NCBI GenBank assembly: GCA_900102115.1
Contig: FNAW01000001.1
Span: 310,001 to 374,000 of the forward strand
Direction of reading: 5' to 3'
DNA: 64,000 nt
DNA from: Blastococcus fimeti
GTDB lineage: Bacteria > Actinomycetota > Actinomycetes > Mycobacteriales > Geodermatophilaceae
Part shown: positions 1 through 8,071 of the stretch, piece after piece
How the letters are laid out: each line of letters starts with the position of its first letter
Numbering within the stretch: the stretch's first letter is position 1
The notes under the pieces: model-generated
Seen by the model: only the letters and a program-made list of their open reading frames with translations
What the model was told of the DNA's origin: nothing
The model's database searches: none
Program-made: the position numbers and the translations under genes

Positions 1-175
1 GCACCACCCGGAACCAGGGCACCGCTCCGCCGCCGGAGCTCAGCGCCCGCGCCACCCGGCGCGGGCCCACGCCGACCAGCCGGCCGATCGCGCCGTACGT
101 GCTCACCCGGCCGCGCGGGATCTGCTCCACGACGTCGAAGACGGCCTCGTCCACGTCGAGCACGGCGTCACCCAC
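1..175 (-). CDS. Alkyltransferase-like (ATL/MGMT-fold) DNA-binding protein, C-terminus outside window
   Basis: Only the first 58 codons lie in the window. They carry the winged-helix DNA-binding part of the O6-methylguanine methyltransferase fold (IPRGRVSTYGAIGRLVG) followed by AVPWFRVV. In true methyltransferases this position reads PCHR with a catalytic Cys; here it is PWFR, so the alkyl-accepting Cys is Trp. ATL proteins bind O6-alkylguanine without removing it and flag the lesion for nucleotide excision repair. The GTG start at 175 is chosen because the next gene upstream ends at 205. The neighbours match the M. tuberculosis Rv3204-Rv3206 area as I recall it. Confidence 0.75.
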   Translation of the reverse strand, partial: MGDAVLDVDEAVFDVVEQIPRGRVSTYGAIGRLVGVGPRRVARALSSGGGAVPWFRVV

Positions 176-204
176 GGAGGCATCCTGCCCGTCCGACGGG
201 TGGC

Positions 205-786
205 TCAGAAGTCCTTGCGGCCGAAGCGGGCCAGGAGCCGGGTCTGCGGCCGTGCCGACGCCGACACGTCCAGCGGCGGGTCGAAGAACCCCGGCAGGCC
301 GTCCTCCGGCAGCTGCTCGCCCAGGATCAGCGCCGCAGTCACCAGTTCACCGTCGAGCGCGGTGTCGCCGCCGGTCGCCCGGGCCAGGTCCCAGGCGTGC
401 ACGGTGAGGTCCGCCGTCATCTCGAGGATGTACTGCCCGGCGGGCGTGGGGCCGCGCTGGAGGTGCACGGTCCGCCGCAGGGCGTCGTCCTGGGCGAAGG
501 CGGTCAGCGCGCCGTCCGCGGCGGTCTCCCACCCGGTGAGGGGGTCGTCGCCCAGCAGGTCACCGGTGTCGTCGGGGAAGCGCCCCTCGGCGTAGGGCTC
601 CCCGGCCAGCAGGGGCACCGCCCACAGCTGCTCGCTGATCAGGTGCGCGACCAGGTCGGCGACCGTCCAGCCGGGCAGCGCCTCGTCCTCCCACTGACCG
701 GGTTCGACGGCGTCCACCCGGTCGGTGAACTGCGCCTGCGCACGCTGGAAGAGCCCGAGCAGCTCGACATGGGAGAAGTCGGCCAT
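205..786 (-). CDS. Maleylpyruvate isomerase N-terminal / DinB-like domain protein (TIGR03086-type)
   Basis: A 193-residue protein of the mycothiol-dependent maleylpyruvate isomerase N-terminal domain family, a four-helix DinB-like bundle that usually binds a metal through three His. Visible signatures are the TVADLVAHLISEQ helix with the first His near residue 45, and HAWDLARATG near the C-terminal third with the later His. Start: ATG at 786 is preferred over an in-frame TTG 15 nt upstream. Actinobacteria carry many copies of this family and most have no known substrate. It lies 30 bp upstream of the ATL gene on the same strand, so the two may be cotranscribed. Confidence 0.7.
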   Translation of the reverse strand: MADFSHVELLGLFQRAQAQFTDRVDAVEPGQWEDEALPGWTVADLVAHLISEQLWAVPLLAGEPYAEGRFPDDTGDLLGDDPLTGWETAADGALTAFAQDDALRRTVHLQRGPTPAGQYILEMTADLTVHAWDLARATGGDTALDGELVTAALILGEQLPEDGLPGFFDPPLDVSASARPQTRLLARFGRKDF

Positions 787-807
787 GCCGCCAGTGAACA
801 AGACGTC

Positions 808-845
808 GGCCCGGCCCGCCTCCCCGGGGGAAGGCGGACCGGGCC
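808..845 (-). terminator. GC-rich hairpin after moeZ
   Basis: Seven pairs (GGCCCGG with CCGGGCC), one C/A mismatch, then six pairs (CCGCCT with AGGCGG) around a C/G-rich apex. It sits between the end of moeZ (871) and the start of the next gene (786), without a clear U-tract, as is usual for actinobacterial terminators. Confidence 0.5.
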
Positions 846-870
846 GTCGGTGGAGCTCAGCAGGTGGGGC

Positions 871-2031
871 TCAGTAGGTGGGCAGCGCCTTGTCGATGCG
901 CGTGGCCCACGAGGTCACGCCGCCCTGCACGTGGACGGCGTCCTTGAACCCGGCGGCCTTGACCGCGGCCAGCACCTCGGCCGAGCGCACGCCGGTCTTG
1001 CAGTGCAGCACGATCGGCTTGTCGTTCGGCAGCTCGGCCAGCGCCCGCCCGGAGAGGATCTCGTCCTTCGGGATCAGCCGGGCGCCCGGGATCGAGACGA
1101 TCTCGTACTCGTTGGGCTCGCGGACGTCGATCAGGTCGAACTCCTTGCCGGAGTCCATCATGTCCTTGAGCTCGTCGACGGTGATCGTCGAGCCGGCCGC
1201 CGCCTGCTGCGCCTCGTCGGAGACGACGCCGCAGAAGTTGTCGTAGTCGATGAGCCCGGTGATCGGCTCGCCCTCGGGGTCCTTGCGCACCTTGATCTCG
1301 CGGAAGGTCATCTCGAGGGCGTCGTAGACCATCAGCCGGCCGAGCAGCGTGTCGCCGATGCCGGTGATGAGCTTGACCGCCTCGGTCGCCTGGATGGCGC
1401 CGACGGTGGCGCAGAGGACGCCGAGCACGCCGCCCTCGGCGCAGCTGGGCACCATGCCGGGCGGCGGCGGGACCGGGTAGAGGTCGCGGTAGTTCGGGCC
1501 GTGGTCGTTCCAGAAGACCGACACCTGGCCGTCGAAGCGGTAGATCGAGCCCCACACGTAGGGCTTGCCCAGCAGCACGCACGCGTCGTTGACCAGGTAG
1601 CGGGTCGCGAAGTTGTCGGTGCCGTCGACGATGAGGTCGTACTGGCTGAAGATCTCCATAACGTTCTCGTTGTCCAGCCGCGTCTCGTGCAGCCGGACGT
1701 CGATCAGCGGGTTGATCTCCTTGATGGAGTCGCGCGCGCTCTGCGCCTTGGACCGGCCCACGTCGGACTGCCCGTGGATGATCTGGCGCTGCAGGTTGGA
1801 CTCGTCGACGGTGTCGAACTCGACGATGCCGAGGGTGCCCACACCGGCCGCGGCCAGGTACATGAGCACCGGCGAGCCGAGACCGCCGGCGCCGACGGCG
1901 AGCACCTTGGCGTTCTTCAGCCGCTTCTGCCCGTCCATGCCCACGTCGGGGATGATCAGGTGGCGGCTGTAGCGGCGGACCTCGTCGACGGACAGGTCGG
2001 CGGCGGGCTCCACCAGAGGTGGCAGGGACAC
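871..2031 (-). CDS. moeZ: Adenylyltransferase/sulfurtransferase MoeZ
   Basis: A 386-residue two-domain protein. Residues about 15-260 form the ThiF/MoeB/HesA E1-like domain: nucleotide loop GAGGLGSP, the Arg-rich SNLQRQIIH stretch, and DGTDNFATRY. Residues about 285-386 form a rhodanese domain with the persulfide Cys in LHCKTGVRS. MoeZ adenylates and thiolates the C-terminal Gly of sulfur carriers such as MoaD-type proteins and CysO for molybdopterin, cysteine or thioamide synthesis. The GTG start follows a GAGGAG Shine-Dalgarno. Length and domain order are standard for actinobacteria, and the order ATL, MoeZ, DUF3152, TetR, DUF3107 is conserved with mycobacteria. Confidence 0.93.
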   Translation of the reverse strand: MSLPPLVEPAADLSVDEVRRYSRHLIIPDVGMDGQKRLKNAKVLAVGAGGLGSPVLMYLAAAGVGTLGIVEFDTVDESNLQRQIIHGQSDVGRSKAQSARDSIKEINPLIDVRLHETRLDNENVMEIFSQYDLIVDGTDNFATRYLVNDACVLLGKPYVWGSIYRFDGQVSVFWNDHGPNYRDLYPVPPPPGMVPSCAEGGVLGVLCATVGAIQATEAVKLITGIGDTLLGRLMVYDALEMTFREIKVRKDPEGEPITGLIDYDNFCGVVSDEAQQAAAGSTITVDELKDMMDSGKEFDLIDVREPNEYEIVSIPGARLIPKDEILSGRALAELPNDKPIVLHCKTGVRSAEVLAAVKAAGFKDAVHVQGGVTSWATRIDKALPTY

Positions 2032-2128
2032 GATTGCTCCTCGTTCGGTCGACAGCGGCCCGCGACGGGGCCGTCGTTCACGCTCAGCAACAGCGTGCCA
2101 GCCGGGATCCTTCCCGCCGGACGCAGCC

Positions 2129-3067
2129 CTACGGGTAGGGCCAGGCGTTCTTGGTGCAGCCCTCGAGGCCGAGGGTCTGCTGCTGCATCACCGGGGCGAC
2201 CTGGCCGGCCCCGGGGCAGGGCTCGTGCCCGTTGCCCAGCGCGTGCCCGACCTCGTGGTTGACGACGTAGAGCCGGTAGGTGGCGATGTCGCCCTCGTAG
2301 TCCGGGACGGCGGTGGCCCACCGGGCCAGGTTGATCACGGCGCGCTCGCCGTAGCGGCAGGAGGTGTAGCCGCCGGTGCCGACGCCGGGGCAGTAGGTCT
2401 CCATGCTGCCGGGGCTGACCAGGCTCACGCGGAAGTCGTACTCCGACGCCGCGGCCTCGGCGACGCCCACCCGCTGGAAGGACATCCGGCCGCCGTTGCC
2501 CCAGGACCGCGGGTCGCCCAGTGTCGCCTCGACCGCCGCGGCGAAGGCGGCGCCGTCCACCTCGATGCCGTCCTCGACCTCGACGACGAACCGCTGCAGC
2601 GGGCCGGTTCCGAGGACCGCGGAGCTGCCGTCGACGACCGAGACGGTGCCGGCGCCCTGCTCGACGTAGGTGTCGGCCGCCGCGCGGGCGGGCTGCTCGC
2701 TCGGTTCCGCGTCCCCCTGGGCGGGCGCCTCGGGTGGCGTGCCGGGATCGGGCAGCACCGCGACGGCCGGGGCGTCCTGGCCGCCGACCGGCGCCGTCTG
2801 GCTGCTGGTCGCGGCGGTGTCGGTGCCGGGGGTCGCGTCGACCGCGACGTCGACCAGGGCGAACAGGGTGGCCAGGGTCAGGAACGGGATGGCGTAGGCC
2901 CGCCAGCCGTACCGGCGGACGAAGCCGCGCACCGGGCCGACGTCGGCGGTGGGGCGCCGGCGGGCCCGCACCGGATCGGATGCGGCGACCAGCGGCCCCG
3001 AGCGGGGGCGGGCGGAGCGGCTTCCGCGGGCGGAGGGGTCGACCCGGCCGGCGGTGCGTCCCGACAC
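2129..3067 (-). CDS. DUF3152 membrane-anchored protein with metzincin-type zinc motif
   Basis: A 312-residue protein with a basic cytoplasmic N-terminus, one membrane segment near residues 53-72, an Ala/Pro/Glu-rich linker and a C-terminal DUF3152 domain. Residues 271-281 read HEVGHALGNGH, an exact HExxHxxGxxH zinc motif, followed by APVMQQQT, which could provide the Met-turn of metzincins. Two downstream Cys (EPCPG and EGC) may form a disulfide. I infer an extracytoplasmic zinc protease anchored in the membrane; no substrate is known. The GTG start at 3067 follows a GGGAGG site. Its position next to moeZ and the TetR gene matches Rv3207c as recalled. Confidence 0.85.
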   Translation of the reverse strand: MSGRTAGRVDPSARGSRSARPRSGPLVAASDPVRARRRPTADVGPVRGFVRRYGWRAYAIPFLTLATLFALVDVAVDATPGTDTAATSSQTAPVGGQDAPAVAVLPDPGTPPEAPAQGDAEPSEQPARAAADTYVEQGAGTVSVVDGSSAVLGTGPLQRFVVEVEDGIEVDGAAFAAAVEATLGDPRSWGNGGRMSFQRVGVAEAAASEYDFRVSLVSPGSMETYCPGVGTGGYTSCRYGERAVINLARWATAVPDYEGDIATYRLYVVNHEVGHALGNGHEPCPGAGQVAPVMQQQTLGLEGCTKNAWPYP

Positions 3068-3158
3068 TCCCGACCTCCCCGGCTCCTTCTCCGATGTCCC
3101 GGAGCCAGGGTCTCACGCTGCGTGGCGTGTCGGCAGCAGCCGGAGACGCCGGTCGGGC

Positions 3159-4202
3159 TCAGCCCGCGGGCAGGGCCTCGAGCATGCCGAGCACGGCGCG
3201 CGCGGTCGGCTCCGGCGCCTCGAGCATCGCCACGTGCCCGATGCCCTCGAGGATCCGCAGCCGGGAGTCCGGGATCGCGGCCGCGAGGCGCGGGGCCATC
3301 GCCGGGTCGACCAGCCGGTCGCGGTCGCCCCAGACCACCAGCGTCGGCCGCTGCAGCGAGCCGGCCATCCGCCACGCGTTGGCTCGGCCGACCCGCAGGT
3401 AGGAGGTGATGAGCCCGCGCATGGTGCCGGCCAGGGCGCGGTCGGCCCACGGCTGCTCGGCGCGGGCGCGCATGTCCTCGACCGCCTGCTCGACCCGCTC
3501 CCGCGGCACCCGGTCGGGCTGCCCGAAGCACATGCGGATCATGGACCGCACGTTCTGCTCAGGAGTGATCCCGGCCAGCCGGCGCTCGGCCAGCGACGTC
3601 GCTCCCGGCAGCAGCAGGAGCAGCAGCGCGCGGCTGAACGCCGGAGGCACGCGGTAGACCGGCATGGCCGGGGAGATCAGCGTCAGGGAGCCGACCAGGT
3701 CGGGTCGCCGGGCGGCGACTAGCAGGCTGGCCAGGCCGCCGAGCGAGTTGCCGAGCAGGTGCACCGGCCGGCCCTGGGCCTCCCCGGGCTGCTCCCGGAT
3801 GTGCTCGAGGACGTCGACGACGGCGCGCACGTGGCCGCGGACGGAGTACCGGCCCCGGGGCGGCGGGGTGGACTGCCCGAACCCCGGCAGGTCGAGCGCC
3901 CAGCCCTCGAGGCGGACGGCGAGCAGCGCGGCGAGGTCGGTCCAGTTCGTCGACGCGCCACCCAGGCCGTGCACGTAGAGGGCGCGCTCGCGCGGGGCGC
4001 CGTCCCGGCTGCCGTCGACCGGCCCGGCCCACGGCGTGCACCGCACGAAGACCTCGCCACCGCTGACCGGCAGCTGCCGGCCCGGCCATGGCGGCAGCAG
4101 AGTGCCCGGACCGGGCAGGGCGGTGGTGGAGTCGACGGCGGATCCGGTCGCGGCCGGCACGGCCGGCGCGGCGCCGGCGTCGGACCTGGACATCTCGGGC
4201 AT
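3159..4202 (-). CDS. Alpha/beta-fold hydrolase
   Basis: A 347-residue protein of the alpha/beta hydrolase superfamily. The nucleophile elbow is GNSLGG within VHLLGNSLGGLASLL, the oxyanion region contains HGLGG, the late acid is in VWGDRDRLVDP, and the catalytic His in GIGHVAMLEAPE. The substrate cannot be told. Start: an ATG at 4202 lies 7 nt after a TACCGT -10 box (4210-4215), suggesting leaderless translation; ATG 4193 with GAGGTG 9 nt upstream is an alternative. It is divergent from the TetR gene across a 71-bp gap, so that regulator may control it. Confidence 0.85.
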   Translation of the reverse strand: MPEMSRSDAGAAPAVPAATGSAVDSTTALPGPGTLLPPWPGRQLPVSGGEVFVRCTPWAGPVDGSRDGAPRERALYVHGLGGASTNWTDLAALLAVRLEGWALDLPGFGQSTPPPRGRYSVRGHVRAVVDVLEHIREQPGEAQGRPVHLLGNSLGGLASLLVAARRPDLVGSLTLISPAMPVYRVPPAFSRALLLLLLPGATSLAERRLAGITPEQNVRSMIRMCFGQPDRVPRERVEQAVEDMRARAEQPWADRALAGTMRGLITSYLRVGRANAWRMAGSLQRPTLVVWGDRDRLVDPAMAPRLAAAIPDSRLRILEGIGHVAMLEAPEPTARAVLGMLEALPAG

Positions 4203-4209
4203 CACCTCG

Positions 4210-4215
4210 ACGGTA
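4210..4215 (-). promoter_or_regulatory. -10 box of the hydrolase gene
   Basis: TACCGT on the minus strand, followed by 7 nt and the ATG at 4202. This fits TAnnnT with transcription starting at the start codon. No clear -35 is visible. Confidence 0.45.
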
Positions 4216-4258
4216 ATCGAGCTCCGGTCGCGGACGAGGGTGGAGAGCGGGCCGCCGG

Positions 4259-4264
4259 TAGCAT
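4259..4264 (+). promoter_or_regulatory. -10 box of the TetR gene
   Basis: TAGCAT followed by 9 nt and the ATG at 4274. It suggests a leaderless or nearly leaderless mRNA. The divergent hydrolase promoter lies 43 bp away, so one TetR operator could cover both. Confidence 0.45.
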
Positions 4265-4273
4265 CCGGGTGCC

Positions 4274-4921
4274 ATGCAGCCCTCACGCCCCGCTCCCGCC
4301 GCCAACCGGCGCACTGCCCGACTGCCGCGGGGTGCCCGGCGCATCCAGCTGCTGCGCGCGGCGCAGGACGTCTTCGTCGCCCAGGGCTTCCACGCCGCCG
4401 CCATGGACGACATCGCCGACCGCGCCGGGGTGAGCAAGCCGGTGCTCTACCAGCACTTCCCGGGCAAGCGGGAGCTGTACCTCGCGCTGCTGGAGGAGCA
4501 GGTCTCCGAGCTGGCCGACCGGGTCGCCGAGGCCATGGCCGCCACCGACAACAACCGGGCCCGGGTGGACGCCGCCGTCGGCGCCTACTTCGACTTCATC
4601 GACGCCGAGGGCGAGGCGTTCCGCCTGGTCTTCGAGTCCGACCTGCGCAACGACGCCGACGTCCGGGCCATCGTCGACCGCGGCACCGGCGCGTGCGTCG
4701 AGGCGATCGCCGAGGTCATCGCCGCCGACACCGGCGCCGACGCCGAGCGGGCCCTGCTGCTGGCCTCCGGGCTCACCGGGCTGGCCGAGGCCAGCGCCCG
4801 GTGGTGGCTGCCCCGCAAGGGCACCGTCTCCCGCGACGAGGCCGTCGCCCTCATGTCCTCGCTGGCCTGGCGCGGCATCTCCGGCTTCCCGCGGATCGAC
4901 GGCGACCTCCCGCCCGACTGA
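4274..4921 (+). CDS. TetR/AcrR family transcriptional regulator
   Basis: A 215-residue repressor. Residues about 20-68 form the TetR helix-turn-helix domain, with AAMDDIADRAGVSKPVLYQH as the helix-turn-helix core and HFPGKRELYLALL after it. The remaining helices form the ligand and dimer domain with no recognisable ligand signature. It starts 71 bp from the divergent alpha/beta hydrolase and has its own -10 box. The same TetR lies between DUF3152 and DUF3107 genes in mycobacteria (Rv3208, recalled). The effector is unknown; control of the hydrolase and of itself is inferred from position. Confidence 0.9.
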   Translation: MQPSRPAPAANRRTARLPRGARRIQLLRAAQDVFVAQGFHAAAMDDIADRAGVSKPVLYQHFPGKRELYLALLEEQVSELADRVAEAMAATDNNRARVDAAVGAYFDFIDAEGEAFRLVFESDLRNDADVRAIVDRGTGACVEAIAEVIAADTGADAERALLLASGLTGLAEASARWWLPRKGTVSRDEAVALMSSLAWRGISGFPRIDGDLPPD

Positions 4922-4972
4922 CGTTCGCTGTCGGCGCACCCGCTCCGGCGGCCCGCTGCCCTGCGGCTGGAC

Positions 4973-4978
4973 TAGCGT
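4973..4978 (+). promoter_or_regulatory. Probable -10 box of the DUF3107 gene
   Basis: TAGCGT lies 37 nt upstream of the GTG start, giving a short leader that contains the GAGGAGG Shine-Dalgarno (4999-5005). Confidence 0.4.
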
Positions 4979-5015
4979 TGGTCCCAGTCGCGCGAACCGA
5001 GGAGGCATCGCCCAC

Positions 5016-5258
5016 GTGGAAGTCAAGATCGGCGTCCAGCACTCCCCCCGGGAACTGGTCATCGACAGCCCCAAGACCCCCGATGAGATCCAGGCGGACG
5101 TGGCAGCCGCCATGTCCGGCTCGACCAAGGACGGCCTGCTGACCCTGGTCGACGAGCGGGGTCGTCGCGTCGTCGTCCCCGTCGACCGCATCGCCTACGT
5201 CGAGATCGCGCAGCCCGACCAGCGTCGGGTCGGCTTCATCGCCGGCGGCACCGCTTGA
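5016..5258 (+). CDS. DUF3107 domain protein
   Basis: An 80-residue protein of the DUF3107 family, conserved across actinobacteria next to this TetR gene (Rv3208A/TB9.4 in M. tuberculosis, recalled). It begins MEVKIGVQHSPRELVID and ends in a short beta-rich segment with VDRIAYVEI. It has no signal peptide or membrane segment. The GTG start at 5016 has a strong GAGGAGG site 10 nt upstream. Function is unknown; small size and wide conservation suggest a housekeeping role. The gene is followed 20 bp later by a very strong hairpin terminator. Confidence 0.9.
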   Translation: MEVKIGVQHSPRELVIDSPKTPDEIQADVAAAMSGSTKDGLLTLVDERGRRVVVPVDRIAYVEIAQPDQRRVGFIAGGTA

Positions 5259-5277
5259 CCTGACGGTCACGACGCCT

Positions 5278-5324
5278 GACAGAGAGGGGCGCTCCCGCAC
5301 TGCGCGGGAGCGCCCCTCTCTGTC
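5278..5324. terminator. Perfect 21-bp hairpin, bidirectional terminator
   Basis: Positions 5278-5298 pair perfectly with 5304-5324 around a 5-nt loop (actgc). It lies between the end of the DUF3107 gene (+) and the end of the ferritin-like gene (-). It overlaps the last bases of the latter, whose TGA is at 5323-5325. It is symmetric, so it can act for both convergent genes. Confidence 0.85.
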
Positions 5325-5973
5325 ATGGGTTGAGGCCGAGGGTGGTCATGCGCTCGGTGTGCGCGCTGGTGATCCGGTCGATCAGGCGGCCGACGCCGGC
5401 GAGGTCGCCGGTGCCGGTGATGATCAGGTCGGCCAGCCCGTCGTGCTCGGCGATGACCGCCTGCGACCGGCTGATCGCCTCGCCCACGAGGCGCCGTCCC
5501 CACAGGGCCAGCCGCCCGGCGAGCCGGCGGTCGGCGAGGATCGCGGCGCGGACCTCGCGGACGGCGAAGTCGGCGTGGCCGGTGTCGTCGAGGACCTCCA
5601 GCACGAGCAGCCGGTCGGGCTCGGGCAGGAAGGCGGCGATCTCGCGGTAGAAGTCCGCCGCCAGCCCGTCCCCGACGTAGGCCTTGACCAGCCCCTCCAG
5701 CCAGGTGCTCGGCCGGGTGCTCTCGTGGAAGGTGTCCAGGGCGGAGGTGAACGGGGCCATGGCCGCGGCCGGGTCGGCGCCGAGCTCCACCAGCCGGTCG
5801 GTGAGCCGCACGTGGTGGGCGATCTCCGCGGCCGCCATCCGGGCCAGCGCGGCGCGGCCGGTGAGCGTCGGCGCCAGCCGGGCGTCCTCGGCCAGCCGGT
5901 CGAAGGCGGTCAGCTCCGCGTAGGCCAGCACGCCCAGCAGGTCGACGACGGCTCCGGGCTCGGGCTGGCTCAC
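5323..5973 (-). CDS. Ferritin-like / MiaE-type tRNA hydroxylase fold protein
   Basis: A 216-residue, mostly helical protein of the ferritin-like fold annotated in actinobacteria next to the DEAD-box helicase gene (Rv3210c, recalled). Candidate di-iron ligands are visible: ELTAFDRL, AAAEIAHHVRL (E..H), FYREIAAFL and DDTGHADFAV. The family resembles tRNA-(ms2io6A) hydroxylase, but this identity is only fold-level and the substrate is unknown. The GTG at 5973 is chosen because CAGGAGA sits just upstream; residues translated upstream of it are Pro/Arg-rich and look non-coding. Its end is embedded in the bidirectional terminator. Confidence 0.8.
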   Translation of the reverse strand: MSQPEPGAVVDLLGVLAYAELTAFDRLAEDARLAPTLTGRAALARMAAAEIAHHVRLTDRLVELGADPAAAMAPFTSALDTFHESTRPSTWLEGLVKAYVGDGLAADFYREIAAFLPEPDRLLVLEVLDDTGHADFAVREVRAAILADRRLAGRLALWGRRLVGEAISRSQAVIAEHDGLADLIITGTGDLAGVGRLIDRITSAHTERMTTLGLNP

Positions 5974-6086
5974 ACAGGTCTCCTGGGGCTCGGGGCTCGA
6001 CGTGGGCAGGGCGGGGCGCCGTCCCGGGCGAGTGGGGCAGACCACATCATGCGTGCGGCGCCGCAGAGGCTAACCCGTGCCCGCGC

Positions 6087-6123
6087 TACCATGGGCCCCG
6101 GTGGATCTCACGGTCCACCGTGA
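6087..6123 (+). promoter_or_regulatory. Candidate promoter and operator of the helicase gene
   Basis: A TACCAT -10-like box (6087-6092) is followed 16 nt later by a perfect inverted repeat TCACGGT-cc-ACCGTGA (6108-6123). That places the palindrome at about +9 of a predicted transcript, an operator-like position. The leader to the helicase start would be over 200 nt. No coding pattern is visible in the 6046-6313 gap. Confidence 0.35.
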
Positions 6124-6361
6124 ACACGTGCGCTGACGACCGTCGGACGACGCCCCTGCCGGGGCCGTCTCCCGGGCAGGTCCCGCAGGGACGCCCGGTC
6201 ATGCTGGCCGCGTCGGCGCTGGAACCGATCCCGCGACAACCGACCCGGGGCAGGTCCGACGCTGCGGATCCCCGCCGCCGGAGCCGGCCCCCAGCAGACC
6301 AGAGGCGAGACCGCTGACCTCCACCGAGAACACTCCCCCCACGTCCCCGGCCGCCGCCGAG

Positions 6362-8071
6362 GTGACCGCCCTCGAGCACGCCGAGACCGGCGCTCCCGCT
6401 CCCGAGGAGCTCGAGCAGCAGGTCGAGGAGCTGGGCGGCGCCCCCGTCGCGCCCGACAGCCCGCTGTTCAGCGACTTCGACGTGCACCCCGACATCGTGG
6501 CCGCGCTGGCCGACGCCGGGATCCACCGCACCTTCGCCATCCAGGAGCTCACCCTCCCGCTGGCGCTGGCCGGGCACGACCTGATCGGCCAGGCCCGCAC
6601 GGGTACCGGCAAGACCCTCGGCTTCGGCGTCCCGATGCTGCAGCGCGTCGTCCCCCCGGCCGAGGGCGGCGACGGCGTGCCGCAGGCACTGGTCGTCGTC
6701 CCCACCCGTGAGTTGTGCGTCCAGGTCTCCCGCGACCTCGCGACCGCCGGCACCAAGCGCGGTATCCGCGTGCAGGCCATCTACGGCGGTCGCGCGTTCG
6801 AGCCGCAGGTCGAGGCGCTGCACGCCGGGGTCGAGATCGTCGTCGGCACCCCCGGGCGGCTGCTCGACCTGGCCCAGCGGGGCGACCTGATCCTGGGCAA
6901 GGTCAAGGTCCTCGTCCTCGACGAGGCCGACGAGATGCTCGACCTGGGCTTCCTGCCCGACATCGAGCGGATCCTCGCGATGGTCCCCGACAAGCGTCAG
7001 ACGATGCTGTTCTCGGCCACCATGCCCGGCCCGATCGTGACCCTGTCGCGCTCGTTCATGACGCAGCCGACGCACATCCGCGCCCACGGCAACGACGAGG
7101 GCTCGACGGTCCCGCAGACCACGCAGTTCATCTACCGGGCGCACAACCTGGACAAGCCCGAGCTGCTCTCGCGCGTGCTGCAGTCGCGCGACCGCGGCCT
7201 GGTGATGGTGTTCTGCCGCACCAAGCGCACAGCGCAGAAGGTCGCCGACGAACTGGTCGACCGCGGGTTCGCCGCGGCCGCCGTGCACGGCGACCTGGGC
7301 CAGGGCGCCCGCGAGCAGGCGCTGCGCGCCTTCCGCAGCGGCAAGGTCGACGTGCTCGTCGCCACCGACGTCGCCGCCCGCGGCATCGACGTCACCGGCG
7401 TCAGCCACGTCGTGAACTACCAGTGCCCCGAGGACGAGAAGACCTACGTGCACCGGATCGGCCGCACCGGCCGGGCCGGCAGCACGGGTGTCGCGGTCAC
7501 GCTGGTCGACTGGGACGACATCCCCCGGTGGCAGCTGATCAACAAGGCGCTGGACCTGGGCTTCGACGACCCGCCGGAGACCTACTCCACCTCGCCGTGG
7601 GTCTACACCGACCTCGACGTGCCCGAGAACGCCAAGGGCCGGCTCCCCCGCTCCCAGCGCACCCGCGAGGGGCTGGAGGCCGAGGTGCTCGAGGACCTCG
7701 GCGAGACCGGCAAGCGCAACCGCCCGACCACCGCCCCGGACCGCGGCGCCTCCGACCGCGGCGCCCGCGGCCGGTCCGACGGCGACCGTCCCGCCGGCGA
7801 CCGCCCTGCCGGCGGCGAGGGTCCTGCCGGGAAGAGCCGGCCGCGTCGCCGCACCCGCACCGGCGCGGGTGGCGAGGGCGAGAACGCAGCCGCCGCCGGG
7901 TCCGCGCCGGACACCGCGCCCCAGGACTCCGGTGTCGAGCGTGCCGCCGAGGGGAGCGTCGAGGGCGCCGCCGAGGGTTCCGCTGCGGGTGGCGACGCCA
8001 AGCCGCGCCGTCGTCGTCGCCGTCGTGGCGGCGCCGGGCGCGGTGGCGCGGAGCCGGCCGCCAGCGCCTGA
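6362..8071 (+). CDS. DEAD/DEAH-box RNA helicase with basic, low-complexity tail
   Basis: A 569-residue ATP-dependent RNA helicase. The core shows the Q motif region (FAIQELTLPLAL), Walker A ARTGTGKT (about residue 78), PTREL, TPGRLLDLA, DEAD in VLVLDEADEMLD, SAT in LFSATMPG, and motif VI HRIGRTGRAG. After about residue 430 comes an Arg/Gly/Glu-rich tail that probably binds RNA. Family roles are rRNA processing and RNA unwinding under cold or stress. The GTG at 6362 is the first standard start; an in-frame CTG at 6314 could add 16 residues. Its TGA overlaps the next gene's ATG. It matches rhlE (Rv3211) by position, as recalled. Confidence 0.92.
   Translation: MTALEHAETGAPAPEELEQQVEELGGAPVAPDSPLFSDFDVHPDIVAALADAGIHRTFAIQELTLPLALAGHDLIGQARTGTGKTLGFGVPMLQRVVPPAEGGDGVPQALVVVPTRELCVQVSRDLATAGTKRGIRVQAIYGGRAFEPQVEALHAGVEIVVGTPGRLLDLAQRGDLILGKVKVLVLDEADEMLDLGFLPDIERILAMVPDKRQTMLFSATMPGPIVTLSRSFMTQPTHIRAHGNDEGSTVPQTTQFIYRAHNLDKPELLSRVLQSRDRGLVMVFCRTKRTAQKVADELVDRGFAAAAVHGDLGQGAREQALRAFRSGKVDVLVATDVAARGIDVTGVSHVVNYQCPEDEKTYVHRIGRTGRAGSTGVAVTLVDWDDIPRWQLINKALDLGFDDPPETYSTSPWVYTDLDVPENAKGRLPRSQRTREGLEAEVLEDLGETGKRNRPTTAPDRGASDRGARGRSDGDRPAGDRPAGGEGPAGKSRPRRRTRTGAGGEGENAAAAGSAPDTAPQDSGVERAAEGSVEGAAEGSAAGGDAKPRRRRRRRGGAGRGGAEPAASA

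Noticed and set aside
397..2262. Long plus-strand open frame opposite moeZ
   Set aside because: Low-complexity Val/Gly/Asp/Arg composition, no start signal, and complete overlap with a clear moeZ gene.
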